From NCBI GenBank assembly GCA_004014935.1, contig CP025321.1, positions 3,162,001 to 3,226,000 of the forward strand: a stretch of 64,000 bases of DNA, written 5' to 3'. Of this stretch, positions 19,895 through 29,360 are shown piece by piece (the first letter of the stretch is position 1; each line of letters begins with the position of its first letter). Origin of the DNA: Saccharomycopsis malanga (Eukaryota > Ascomycota > Saccharomycetes > Ascoideales > Saccharomycopsidaceae). The position numbers and the translations under genes are program-made. The notes under the pieces were generated by a model. That model worked only from the letters and a program-made list of their open reading frames with translations. It searched no databases and was not told where the DNA came from.

Positions 19895-22800
19895 ATGAAC
19901 AGACATCTCGTGTACGTCTTGCTTCTCAGCATCATTTCTCAACAGGCAGCTGCCTTTGACGCTGTCTACAATACTGAAAATTACAATATATCTACTTCTG
20001 CTCTCAGTTCCAGTTCTAGTCTCACCACAATTTCTTCTGATAACTCAGTGACAACTTCAAGTGGTTCAGGTAGCGATTCCACATCGATTTCTTCAACAAT
20101 TATTAGTTCTTCTTCTACTGATACAATCAGTTCTACTTTGGCTAATTCTGCTTCTTCAAGTGAATCCACTGATTCTAGTAGTTTTGATGTTACAGCCAGT
20201 TCTTCTATTGTTGAAACAACTACTCTTGCCCCAGCTGGAACAACCGAAAGTTTATCGTCTCTGGAATCTACTACTTCTGAAAGCTCTAGTGCTTCTGATA
20301 TTACCACTGATTCCGACAGTTCCAGTGCGTCTGATGTTTCTACTGCTTCCGACAGTTCTACTGCTTCTGAGAGCTCTTTGGTTTCTGACACTTCTAGTAC
20401 TTCTGACAGTTCTATGACCACCAGTATCTCTAGCGACGCTACGTCTTCTGGTGACTCTTCTGCTTCAACTACCTCAGGAGCCTCTGAAAGTTCTGACTCA
20501 AGTGCTACTCCAGCATTGACAACATTATACAGTACCAATGAAGATGGTTCTGTTACGTCAATTGTGTCCACTCTTGTTGCTTCTTCTAGTGACTCATCTG
20601 CCTCTGCAACTATCACGTCCTCGTCAGTATCTTCAAGCGATATCGGTGATTTAGTCACTCTGATTATTGACGTTGTGACATCTGCTGGTGGCGACCTTTA
20701 CAGTGATGTGACGTCTGCTTTAGATGCCATAACTTCTGCCGGTGGTGATGCTGCTAGTGATGTGACATCTGCCATAGGCGACATTGCCAGTGCTGTTAGT
20801 TCTGCTCTAGACGCAGCTTCCACGGGGGGTGGTTCTGACGTTCTTAGTGCTGTCACTTCAGCTATTGGCGATGCTGTTGGAGATGTGACTTCTGCTGTAG
20901 GTGTTGCTACTTCTGCTGGAGGTGATCTTGTTAGTGATGTGACTTCCGCAATTGGTGATGTAATCACCACTCAATCCTCTTCTGAAATAATTCCTCTGAC
21001 TTCCTCTGAGACTGTGATCCCTACCCCTGTTGCTCCTATCACCACCAGCAACTTGTGGGACAACATTGACACCTCCACTGAGCCAGTCATCCCAGATCCT
21101 CCAACTACTGAGGTGATTTCTTCCATCCCTGAAATTACTTCTTCAACCTATATCCCCCCAGTGATAACCACCTCTGATGATCCGGCCACTCAGGCTAAGA
21201 CAAGCTCTGTTGAAAATGTGATCCCTACTTCTTCTTCAGAAGTAGTTATTCCAACCTCCATTTCTGAGGAACCTGTTATTCCAACGTCTATCTCTTCAGA
21301 AGTTGCTCCTACATCCGTTTCTTCAATTGTTGTTCCTACATCTATTTCCTCCGAAGTAATTCCTACTTCTATTTCTTCTGACATTGTTGTGCCAACAGCC
21401 AGTGTTGTTCCAACTATTGAGTCTTCTTCTGACGTTCCTGTCATTTCTTCTGCCGTCCTTACCTCAGGTGTTCCTACTTCTGCTGTAGTTACTTCTGCAG
21501 AATTCACCTCTGCTATAAGCAGTGATCACCCAGAAATTACTCAGTCGACTTTTGCCGTATCTAGTGATGTTGATTCGGTCGTGCCTTCTATTACCAGTAA
21601 CACTGCTGCTGTTGCCACTTCTGAAATTTTATCTGACATTCAGTCTGCTGCTTCCAGTTATGTTTCAGAACATACCACAGCGGACTATAGCTCTGTACTT
21701 TCCTCTTTGGTATCCGCAGCTACTGCTTCTATACAAGATACCACTTCTGCATATGTCTCTGAGTCTTCAGGTGTAACAGTGTTGCATTCTTCTGCTGATG
21801 CTGTTGATGTTCCTACAACATCTGCGACTCCAAGCTCTGTAGTTGTGTTTACTTCTTCCGATGGTTCTTATGTTCCAACCACCGTTGCTGCTTCTTCTGC
21901 TCTCTCTGAGATCAGCAAGTCTCAGCAAGCTGAAGCTGAAACTACTGCAACCTCTGACAATTGGATTCCAACTAGTCTTGTTGTAGCAAAGACTGCTTCT
22001 TCAGAGCCTGCGGCTGTATCAAGCATGTTGTCAGGCACTTACGGCACCATCTCTGCAACCAGCACAGCTGATGTCGCATCCTCTTCTCCTTCTGCCAGCG
22101 CATCTGCTTCTACCAAGGCCCAGTTACCAAATGCTATTGCTCCTGCTACACAGGTCCAGGTCACCGACAACTACACTGTCATCACCATTGGTTTCAAATC
22201 TGGTTTGAACTACCCGTTCGTGGTCTCGCACTCCTTGGCCTCAGCCCAGATCTTCAACTACTTGCCAAAGACCTTGACCTTCCCATTCTCGGACGATGAC
22301 AAGGTTGCCGTCAAGAAGTTGGTTCCTTTCCAAAGTAGCTCGTTACTGTACATTGTAACAATTGCAGAGGTGTACTTCCCAAAAGCTTGGGTGAGCTCCT
22401 TGAACCAATCTCTCCAGACACCATACTCTTCTTTCTACTTCAACACCGATCCAACGGAAAATAATTTGGCTCAATTGATTGATATCAACATTCCTTTACA
22501 AGGTTTGGAATCCAGTGACATTGAATCCTCGGCCTCAGGCTCTACTGACTCCTCCTCGTCAATTACTCCTTATACTGGTGGTGATGGTTTGACATCCTCA
22601 TCTCTTGGCTCTTTCGACTCGGTCCAGGATACAGAACAAACCCCAAACTCCAAGTTGGGATTGGTGGGAAGTACCTCTGGTATCTCTGCTGCGGTTTACA
22701 TTAGTGTTTTATTGGTCGGCTACAGAGTGTACAAGAAGAAGAAGGGTTTCGTGTTTGCCAACGACAAGGACAGCGACATCATCTTACCTGTATCCGAAAG

Positions 22801-23095
22801 AGGTGTTATTGGAGACAGCGACACTGATTACAAAAAGCATGTGTTGATCAATCCGGTTTACATGGACCCTACGCTTGATAGACGACTCTCGTATCAGTCG
22901 CTACGGTCTACAAACACCACTCTCGACGCCCCAAGAACTGCTGCGCAGGATATCTTTGGCTACACTGGTGACAACGACGAGTTGATGACCATCAATGAAG
23001 ACAACGAGTTCATAATGCTTCCTGATGACTTGTCGGACGAAGTAAACTCCATCGTTCCTCACATGTCAAGCCCATCTGTTCAAACATGGTTCTAA
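19895..23095 (+). CDS. MSB2: Msb2-type signalling mucin
   Basis: Cell-surface osmosensor/mucin that works with Sho1 upstream of the Cdc42-Ste20-Ste11 MAPK pathway controlling filamentation and wall stress. 1,066 residues. Signal peptide ~1-20 (MNRHLVYVLLLSIISQQAAA). A Ser/Thr-rich mucin region to about residue 740 contains two repeat types: SAGGD-xx-SDVTSAIGD around 260-355 and V-I/V-PTSISSE around 435-495. The conserved Msb2 extracellular domain starts about residue 750 (VTDNYTVITIGFKSGLNYPF, ...LPKTLTFPFSDDDKVAVKKLVP). One membrane span lies at about 921-943, directly followed by YKKKKG as stop-transfer signal. The cytosolic tail of ~120 residues is acidic and ends SPSVQTWF. The combination of mucin, conserved juxtamembrane domain and tail makes the assignment firm. 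Confidence 0.92.
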   Translation: MNRHLVYVLLLSIISQQAAAFDAVYNTENYNISTSALSSSSSLTTISSDNSVTTSSGSGSDSTSISSTIISSSSTDTISSTLANSASSSESTDSSSFDVTASSSIVETTTLAPAGTTESLSSLESTTSESSSASDITTDSDSSSASDVSTASDSSTASESSLVSDTSSTSDSSMTTSISSDATSSGDSSASTTSGASESSDSSATPALTTLYSTNEDGSVTSIVSTLVASSSDSSASATITSSSVSSSDIGDLVTLIIDVVTSAGGDLYSDVTSALDAITSAGGDAASDVTSAIGDIASAVSSALDAASTGGGSDVLSAVTSAIGDAVGDVTSAVGVATSAGGDLVSDVTSAIGDVITTQSSSEIIPLTSSETVIPTPVAPITTSNLWDNIDTSTEPVIPDPPTTEVISSIPEITSSTYIPPVITTSDDPATQAKTSSVENVIPTSSSEVVIPTSISEEPVIPTSISSEVAPTSVSSIVVPTSISSEVIPTSISSDIVVPTASVVPTIESSSDVPVISSAVLTSGVPTSAVVTSAEFTSAISSDHPEITQSTFAVSSDVDSVVPSITSNTAAVATSEILSDIQSAASSYVSEHTTADYSSVLSSLVSAATASIQDTTSAYVSESSGVTVLHSSADAVDVPTTSATPSSVVVFTSSDGSYVPTTVAASSALSEISKSQQAEAETTATSDNWIPTSLVVAKTASSEPAAVSSMLSGTYGTISATSTADVASSSPSASASASTKAQLPNAIAPATQVQVTDNYTVITIGFKSGLNYPFVVSHSLASAQIFNYLPKTLTFPFSDDDKVAVKKLVPFQSSSLLYIVTIAEVYFPKAWVSSLNQSLQTPYSSFYFNTDPTENNLAQLIDINIPLQGLESSDIESSASGSTDSSSSITPYTGGDGLTSSSLGSFDSVQDTEQTPNSKLGLVGSTSGISAAVYISVLLVGYRVYKKKKGFVFANDKDSDIILPVSERGVIGDSDTDYKKHVLINPVYMDPTLDRRLSYQSLRSTNTTLDAPRTAAQDIFGYTGDNDELMTINEDNEFIMLPDDLSDEVNSIVPHMSSPSVQTWF

Positions 23096-23891
23096 AGATG
23101 GCAAGTTGTTATTTTTTCCTTATAGATTTACTCCTTTCTAATACCACTTCTTATTCTACGCTTCCTAGCGTTTTCTTTTTTCAGTTCATTTTATTTCTCA
23201 CTTCTTTCAAATGTGGTTTGCCCACTTACTTCTCTAGACATTGAGTTTTCCTGTTCTCTATCTCTTTTTGTCTCATGTTTCGGTAATATACATTTAATGC
23301 CATAGAGTTGATTCAGCAAGTTATTCAAATCACGTAATTACACTACAGTTCTTTTCAACTGTATTTGGTGGTGTTGTAAATTTTGAACTTTGAAATATAG
23401 ATCCAATTGTTTAAAGTTAACCCGTACTTGGTTTGAAATACTTAGAAATGCGTTAATGCAAGTAGCAATCAACTCTTGTGCTTCAACTACCATACATAAT
23501 CTTAATATATTTACTGAGTACATTATACTCTTGAGAATAACTATTTTTTTGGAAATCCTCATAAGGTAGATTGAAAACAAAAATAAAACTTTAAATGAGG
23601 AATAAGAGCCATAGGAAAAAATCGAGTTGAAGTAAAGCAGGTAGAATAGAAACTAATAAAATAAACGAGAACTGAAAGTAAAATAGGTATTGACTACCAA
23701 AACGAAAAAAAAAATAACCTATATAATTGAATAATAATATTACAGAAGCTATTCGGGAATGAAAATGAAAAATATTGAAAATGGATGAAAGGTTGACGAA
23801 CTGAATGATATGCAATAATTTGTCAGAGAAATCTGCCAACTGGAAATGGATGCAGTGTACAAGATTAAAAATTCAAATGGTAAAAAACCAT
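23096..23891. other. Convergent intergenic MSB2 / secreted nuclease
   Basis: 0.8 kb shared 3' region, pyrimidine-rich after MSB2 and A-rich towards the nuclease gene. Nothing else recognised. Confidence 0.5.
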
Positions 23892-24770
23892 TTAGTTATT
23901 GTAACGATTGTGAGAATATTTTATGGTACGGCATTCGACTTTTTTACACAAGTCGTTCACCGTGACGCCAGATGTGACATTTGTCAAGATACTCAAGCCA
24001 GCACTACTGCTCAAGTTTTGAAAACTAGTCTGGAAAGTAGTCAACGGTACGCTGTCGTCAATCTTGTCGTTTGGCATAACAAATGCAGCAGCATCTGCGT
24101 CGTTACTATCTTTGTTCTCACCGATGACAACCTTGAAGAAGTGGGTAGGCACTGCGATGTTTGGTGGGTTACCTATCATCTTGTATGAGACGGAATAACT
24201 TCCGTCTTCGTTTTTCTTAGGCAAATACAATGGGCCAGTCATTACTCTGACGGAATCGTAGGTTCCGGTCAAGTTACGAGGGAATTCTTCAGTCCAAGCC
24301 CAATAGTTTCTGTTGAATCCAGTTCCAACTTGTGGTGCCATGTTGGAAAGGTAGAAAGTTTGGTCTAAGGCGTCTTGTGCGAATTGGACATCGCCAGCTG
24401 GTGCCTGGTGACCTCTGTCGTAACCGGATTTGTAGTAATCCTGAATACGGGCTCTAAAGATTTCTGGAACCTGATCTTCTTCTTTGAAATGTGACTTGTC
24501 GCGGGAAACTCCATCCTCGACCTTGATGGCCTCTGCACTGATATGCTCAATAGACCAGTATGGGTTACGGGTGGCATAGTTAGGAGCTGCGATGTAGGCA
24601 TCGCGAACAAGCAAACTTTCCTTAGCAACAGGTCCTGGATAACCGTATTTATCAAAGAAACCAGCAGGATTAAGACCGAGCTTGCCTTCCGTAAGCTCTC
24701 TTCTTTCAAGAGGAGCGGCTGGGACTGGAATGAGGAACACAGCAATTGAAAGGAGGGCTGTAAAATGCAT
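23892..24770 (-). CDS. Secreted DNA/RNA non-specific endonuclease (Nuc1/EndoG family)
   Basis: 292 residues. The body matches yeast Nuc1 along its length: FFDKYGYPGP, NPYWSIEHI, the catalytic DRGH motif at about 118-121 (H121 general base) in YKSGYDRGHQAPAGD, TFYLSNMAPQVG, GFNRNYWAWTEEF (metal-binding Asn), TGPLYLPKK and GNPPNIAVPTHFFKV, with the C-terminal LCKKVEC. Unlike mitochondrial Nuc1, the N-terminus is a secretory signal peptide (MHFTALLSIAVFLIPVPA) followed by a dibasic ERR at 22-24, a possible Kex2 site. Three N-glycosylation sequons (NLTG, NLSS, NVTS) fit passage through the secretory pathway. I infer an extracellular or vacuolar nuclease, perhaps for scavenging or attack on foreign nucleic acid. 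Mitochondrial location by an unusual presequence is the alternative. Confidence 0.88.
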   Translation of the reverse strand: MHFTALLSIAVFLIPVPAAPLERRELTEGKLGLNPAGFFDKYGYPGPVAKESLLVRDAYIAAPNYATRNPYWSIEHISAEAIKVEDGVSRDKSHFKEEDQVPEIFRARIQDYYKSGYDRGHQAPAGDVQFAQDALDQTFYLSNMAPQVGTGFNRNYWAWTEEFPRNLTGTYDSVRVMTGPLYLPKKNEDGSYSVSYKMIGNPPNIAVPTHFFKVVIGENKDSNDADAAAFVMPNDKIDDSVPLTTFQTSFQNLSSSAGLSILTNVTSGVTVNDLCKKVECRTIKYSHNRYNN

Positions 24771-26020
24771 GTTAAATATTATTAGGGTTGTTTTGTTTAT
24801 ACAAACAATTTATACTATCAAAAAATCATATAAAGATTATTGAAAAGTTTGACAATCCGGATTATAGGTCATGTTTTATACTTCCACACTAGCCAAAGCA
24901 TCAAATTCCTCAAATTTCAAATGGCAGACACATGTTTCTGTCCAAGAGGCAGACCAGTGCATCTTGCTGCGAGCCAAACTACATATGATAGCCAGAACAG
25001 GCATCCATGAATAGAGAAACTATCCTTAGATCGTATTCCAAGGCGTTGGCAGCGCCTTGCGGGAAACGGGCTGCTTATCTAGGAAATAGTAGTGCCGTTT
25101 CCGAGAATGCGTATGCTAAAACTGCTAGATTGACAGTAAGCCAAGAGGCTGTCCGATAATGTCCTCTACGAATAACCAGTATCATACACTTTTTCAGCTT
25201 TGCGAGGATTTTTTCAAATTCATTGATTTTTAAAAATTCAAGCTTTTCTCATTTTGACGAATTAACCAATGCTTTCACTTAATGGGCTCAATAAGCACAT
25301 GTAATAGCCAACTGACAATCAAAAGGACTGATATGACGTACTAGTCACATTCCGGACCAGACAAAAAAAAGAATGAGCTCAACATGTAAACGGCAGATCA
25401 TTCAATTGTACAATACAAAAATCGCTAGCAAAGACGAATTTGCCTGGCACATGTTGATTGTCCACAACGTGGGGATTACTTTACAAAGAAATGGCTCTTC
25501 TTGACACTATGGAATGACTACTGGCATCTCAACATGTCTTTTGATTGACACTTTATCATGCGTATTGTGTAAATTCACACAAACCTTGGTAACTACACCA
25601 GTACTATTAATACTTCGAGTTAGTTCAAAAGTTATTGGTTAAAAGAGGCTTACCCAGTATCAGGATCGGTATGTTGGGTGCTATTAGTAATTTCTGTGGT
25701 GTTCTCACTGAAAGTAATCCTACTGCGAAAGTTTCGTGCATTCAGTTGCGTGGAATGTAGTAATAACGGTACAGCGACATTGCATATAACCAATAATGCC
25801 AGAGTGTCGACAACAATGATAAATATACTGCTATAATGGCAGTTTTCACCAGTTCAAGTACTGCCTGCACCTTCATTCTATTCTGATGAATATAAAACTC
25901 ACTGTAAACCGTGATAAATCCGGGTAATAGATGTCATAATGAAAAAGGTTATAATAACTATTCAACCTCGAAAGGGACGTACCATATTGATGATCAACTT
26001 TGTATTTACACACCAAAAAA
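24771..26020. other. Divergent intergenic, secreted nuclease / PET191
   Basis: 1.25 kb of mixed composition without a credible ORF. It must hold the promoters of both genes; I recognise no specific site. Confidence 0.5.
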
Positions 26021-26406
26021 ATGCCATCAAGGTATGCATGCAAAGCCAATAATTCTCAACTTGAAGTACTGATACTAACAGCACAAGTTGTAAGGACCAA
26101 AAGAAGGCACTAGCGATCTGTCTCCAAAGGTCGCCCTGCGTACTAATCAAGCGTCACACGCCCAAGGACTGCCTCACAGATCCCACATTGAAGGCCGATT
26201 TGCCTGAGCTTTGTCAAGACCTTCTACGGAGCTTTTACGAGTGCAAATCTGGAGTTATTGACCGATCAAAGCGATTCCGCGGGAATGGCGCTCTTTCGAC
26301 TGGGAAGTACGATGAGACGTACGAGAAACTCACATCAGGCGACTTTGATCCGCTTGAGGAGTATCGCAAGCTAAAGGAATTGGACAAATATAGCAGTACA
26401 AAGTAG
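26021..26406 (+). CDS. PET191: Pet191, cytochrome c oxidase assembly factor (spliced)
   Basis: Twin CX9C-type protein of the mitochondrial intermembrane space needed to assemble cytochrome c oxidase. CDS is join(26021..26031, 26088..26406), 109 residues. Exon 1 is only 11 nt (ATG CCA TCA AG); donor GTATGC at 26032, branch TACTAAC at 26073-26079, acceptor CACAAG ending 26087. The joined start reads MPSSCKDQKKALAICLQ, matching the SCKDQKKA-x-AICLQRSPCV start of Saccharomyces Pet191. The rest (HTPKDC, DLPELC, FYECKSGVIDRSKRFRGN, LSTGKYDETYE) follows the family, and the cysteine pattern is complete. Without splicing, the conserved N-terminal Cys-containing part has no ATG. Confidence 0.94.
26032..26087 (+). 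other. PET191 intron
   Basis: 56 nt; donor GTATGC, branch TACTAAC at 26073-26079, acceptor AG at 26086-26087, only 8 nt after the branch motif. Confidence 0.9.
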
Positions 26407-26973
26407 TGGGGCACATCCTGCCAGAGACTGTATATAGTAGCTGTAAATATATAGCAGGAGCCGGGCTCCTAACGTTTCAATAAAAAAGTGTACACTGCCA
26501 CTTTAGGTATTACGCACAGCCACTGTGTATGCTATAGACAATGTGTATGAGAGAATAAATAAGAACAATAGGGACCAGGGCGACTCGTTCTTAGGACAAT
26601 TGTTCTATTGTCTGGTGAGTTGTTTCAATGTTTGCGCGCACCACCTCACCCCCGTGGACTACCAAAGCTTCGCCACTGCGGGCGCATAACCGCTGACGAG
26701 GCCCCTTTAGCCTCCAACATGGCCAACTCTATGTAAAACAACCTCGTTTCGGTGATTATTGTTTATTGCTGTACGGGCCGGTATAGCCTGGTATGATCAG
26801 CTGAGTAGCTAATGTACTATGTCAATATATAACACGACCCGTGTCCTGCGTACTTTTTTTCCAGTAGTTGTCGTAACAAGCCATACATAGAGTATTCCTT
26901 CGCTTATTGGTTTCCTGTTCTGGCTGTCTATCAGATTAGATCCAATTGCAATCCAAAAGCCGACTTTCGTTAG
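26407..26973. other. Intergenic PET191 - Toh1-type gene
   Basis: 567 bp; includes a distinctly GC-rich block at about 26,637-26,720 containing C-rich runs (CACCCCCGTGG) against an AT-rich background. It is probably the promoter of the wall-protein gene; no factor is assigned. Confidence 0.5.
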
Positions 26974-28230
26974 ATGCTTGCCCTCAACATAATAGCCTGT
27001 TTGGCCCTTGCGCAACAGGTCTTTGCCGGCGACAGTACGCAGAATGATGCTGTCGCCAGTGCCAGTGGGTCTTCTCCTGTCAGTATGGGTTCCGGAGACG
27101 GTTCGTACAGTGGGGGGTCTGGAAGCAAAGCCAATGTACTTGAATTCAACAATTACGGCTTTAGTGGCTACTACCAACAGGTGGGCAAAATCAAAAACAT
27201 CTACAAGGACTCGTGTACCTGTGAACTCAGCGACAAATATATCACCTTCCTGGGTGCCAATGCGCCTACTAGTGACGAGGTGGCAGTGCATTTCCGGGGC
27301 CCATTGACCTTGAATAAGTTTGCATTTTACACTTCTCTGGGCTTTGTCCATGGGGACAATTCATCTTCCAGTTGGACCCGTCAGTCGTACTATGACGCTT
27401 CTTCTGGCACTGTTCAGAACGCAACCTTTTTAACCAAAGCCGGTAAGAACTCGACCTGTTTAGGCAAGGCTCTCACATTTGCTGGTCCTGATGGCATATC
27501 CAGTGCCAAGGACGCAACAGTCTTACAGAAAGACAATTTGATCAATTCCAATGAAGAATATGTCATTTTCAGTGACAAAAAATGTGGCGACTCTGGTGTA
27601 GGAAAAGATTGTGGTGTGTATCGTGAAGACAATGAAGCCTACCATGGGTTTTATGGTGATGTCAAAATGTTTTTGTTCTCCTTCAAAATGCCAACAGAAA
27701 CAAAAATCAAAGACACCTCCATTTCCAATTACAACATGCCTGCCATCTGGCTTTTAAATGCAAGAATCCCTCGTACTTCCCAGTATCCTCAAAATCCTAA
27801 CTGTTCATGCTGGGGGTCTGGTTGTGGCGAGTTTGATATCTTCGAGGTCCTTAATAAAACCGACCCTAACAGTTTGTACAGTACTATACATGACTACCAG
27901 GGCACTGGTGATATCCAAACAGGAGTCCGCATTCCAGGATACATCAAGAGAGACCTTACGGGCACAATGTCTGGAGGAGTAGCATTTGATTCAAAGGGCA
28001 AAGCTGTCATTTGGGTTTCCAACAGCACTTCTTTTGACAGCACCATCAGTGCTGGTGACTTGAATGGCTGGATTGAAAGTTCTACTTCTGAAAAGGAAAA
28101 GACCTTGTCATCTGCTAGTAATTCTCCTCCAAGCGGCGCTGCTCATGTTATCTCTTCTGGTGGTTTGTTCAACAAGTACATTATGGCCGTCAGCCAAGCA
28201 TTCTTTGGTTTCATGTTGTATTTCCTCTAG
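26974..28230 (+). CDS. TOH1: GPI-anchored cell-wall protein, Tos1/Toh1 (YJL171C) family
   Basis: 418 residues. Signal peptide ~1-18 (MLALNIIACLALAQQVFA). A Ser/Gly-rich linker is followed by the N-terminal family domain (VLEFNNYGFSGYYQQVG..., from about residue 48) and the C-terminal domain with ISNYNMPAIWLLNARIPRTS, NCSCWGSGCGEFDIFEVLN and STIHDYQGTGD. Members are wall proteins with reported or suspected beta-1,3-glucanase activity; EFDIFE is the acidic cluster that could be catalytic (inference). The C-terminus is a hydrophobic tail (YIMAVSQAFFGFMLYFL) after a Ser/Gly/Ala-rich stretch, which is a GPI-addition signal. That makes it closer to GPI-anchored Toh1 and to the Candida PGA proteins of this family than to Tos1. 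Several N-glycosylation sites are present. Confidence 0.88.
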   Translation: MLALNIIACLALAQQVFAGDSTQNDAVASASGSSPVSMGSGDGSYSGGSGSKANVLEFNNYGFSGYYQQVGKIKNIYKDSCTCELSDKYITFLGANAPTSDEVAVHFRGPLTLNKFAFYTSLGFVHGDNSSSSWTRQSYYDASSGTVQNATFLTKAGKNSTCLGKALTFAGPDGISSAKDATVLQKDNLINSNEEYVIFSDKKCGDSGVGKDCGVYREDNEAYHGFYGDVKMFLFSFKMPTETKIKDTSISNYNMPAIWLLNARIPRTSQYPQNPNCSCWGSGCGEFDIFEVLNKTDPNSLYSTIHDYQGTGDIQTGVRIPGYIKRDLTGTMSGGVAFDSKGKAVIWVSNSTSFDSTISAGDLNGWIESSTSEKEKTLSSASNSPPSGAAHVISSGGLFNKYIMAVSQAFFGFMLYFL

Positions 28231-28630
28231 ACAAATTGTTATGTTAGATATTCCAATATGGCGACTCAGACGCCTGATTCTTGTTAGTATTAATATTGTT
28301 TTTGATTGCCTTTTCTAATGATTTCCCAATCCCATGGGTGTTATAGTCTATTAATATATATTCGGCTGTTCAGCGTGTCTGTAATCTACGCTTTCCATAT
28401 TGTTTTTAAAAATATTTATTTTTCAAATACAAAAACAGGTCTAGTCAAAAAGTAGCATTTTGCATTTAAAAAGGAAACTAATGTAAAAGAATAAAGGCAA
28501 ACCAATTCAAATAAGAAAAGAAACCAAAAGTCAAAAATAAAAATAGAGAAAAAAACATGTCAATCCGCGGGAACAATTAAGGTATAGCAAGACCTCTTAG
28601 CTTCTATCACAATCCAACAACAGCAAAAGC
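28231..28630. other. Convergent intergenic, Toh1-type gene / PMP3
   Basis: 400 bp A-rich 3' region of both genes; nothing further recognised. Confidence 0.5.
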
Positions 28631-28804
28631 TCATCTGTTTCTGAACACAATGTAAAGAGCATGGAGAATAGCTGGGAACCATACAAAGAGACACAAGATT
28701 AAGTTAAGCCACAAGGCACCACCAGTACCTTCCTTGATGTAAACGGCAGCTGGAGGCAAAATGATGGCAATAAGCACATCGATGATAATGTTTCCTTCAG
28801 CCAT
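28631..28804 (-). CDS. PMP3: Pmp3-family small membrane proteolipid
   Basis: 57-residue UPF0057/Pmp3 protein, too short for usual ORF cut-offs. ATG complementary to 28802-28804, stop TGA at 28631-28633. Two membrane spans: the first IIIDVLIAIILPPAAVYI with the diagnostic LPP-x-AV motif, the second LNLILCLFVWFPAILHALYIV with the diagnostic WFP-x-xLHALYI. The family sits in the plasma membrane and affects membrane potential and salt tolerance. It is short and basic at the C-terminus (FRNR). Confidence 0.93.
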   Translation of the reverse strand: MAEGNIIIDVLIAIILPPAAVYIKEGTGGALWLNLILCLFVWFPAILHALYIVFRNR

Positions 28805-29360
28805 TTTTGATGTATTGATATGAACACTAGAAGATCGTGTGGGACGTATTCAATTGATAACGAATTGTGAGCAATCAGCACTGTTTTAATATTCACTACC
28901 GACAGAGTATGAAATACTTTATTTATTACTATCAAAACAACCTCACCCTTCTATATAACACCTGAAAAAAAAAAGAGGCAAAATCCGCACCGGAAGAACC
29001 AGTCCGATGGCGCCTTTTACCTGGCGCGGATCCATCTCGCCGTCCGTCCCGCCGCCCTCCGCCCCTATGCTTAGTGTCTCATCTATTGTGTCCTATGCTG
29101 CGGCAACATACGAAACAAAACACACAGTAGGCCTCCACAGCCTATGTTTCAAGCGCTCTGAAGCTGTCAATACTGTTGGCTTCTGGATAGTCAACTATAC
29201 TATGCACTGTCATGTATAATCACGCGTTGATACATTACAATGCATAAACACCGTTGAACAGCAATGGTATGTATTACGTATGTACTATAATGCATGGCCA
29301 AGCACGTATCAGTATGCTGCAATTTCCACTTGACAGAAGTCACTATAGTGTTTAAGTCCT
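28805..29360. promoter_or_regulatory. Divergent promoter region PMP3 / RAD28
   Basis: 556 bp with a GC-rich island at about 28,985-29,070. The island includes CCCCT (29062-29066), a stress-response element core on this strand, which would suit stress-induced PMP3. Match only. Confidence 0.45.
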
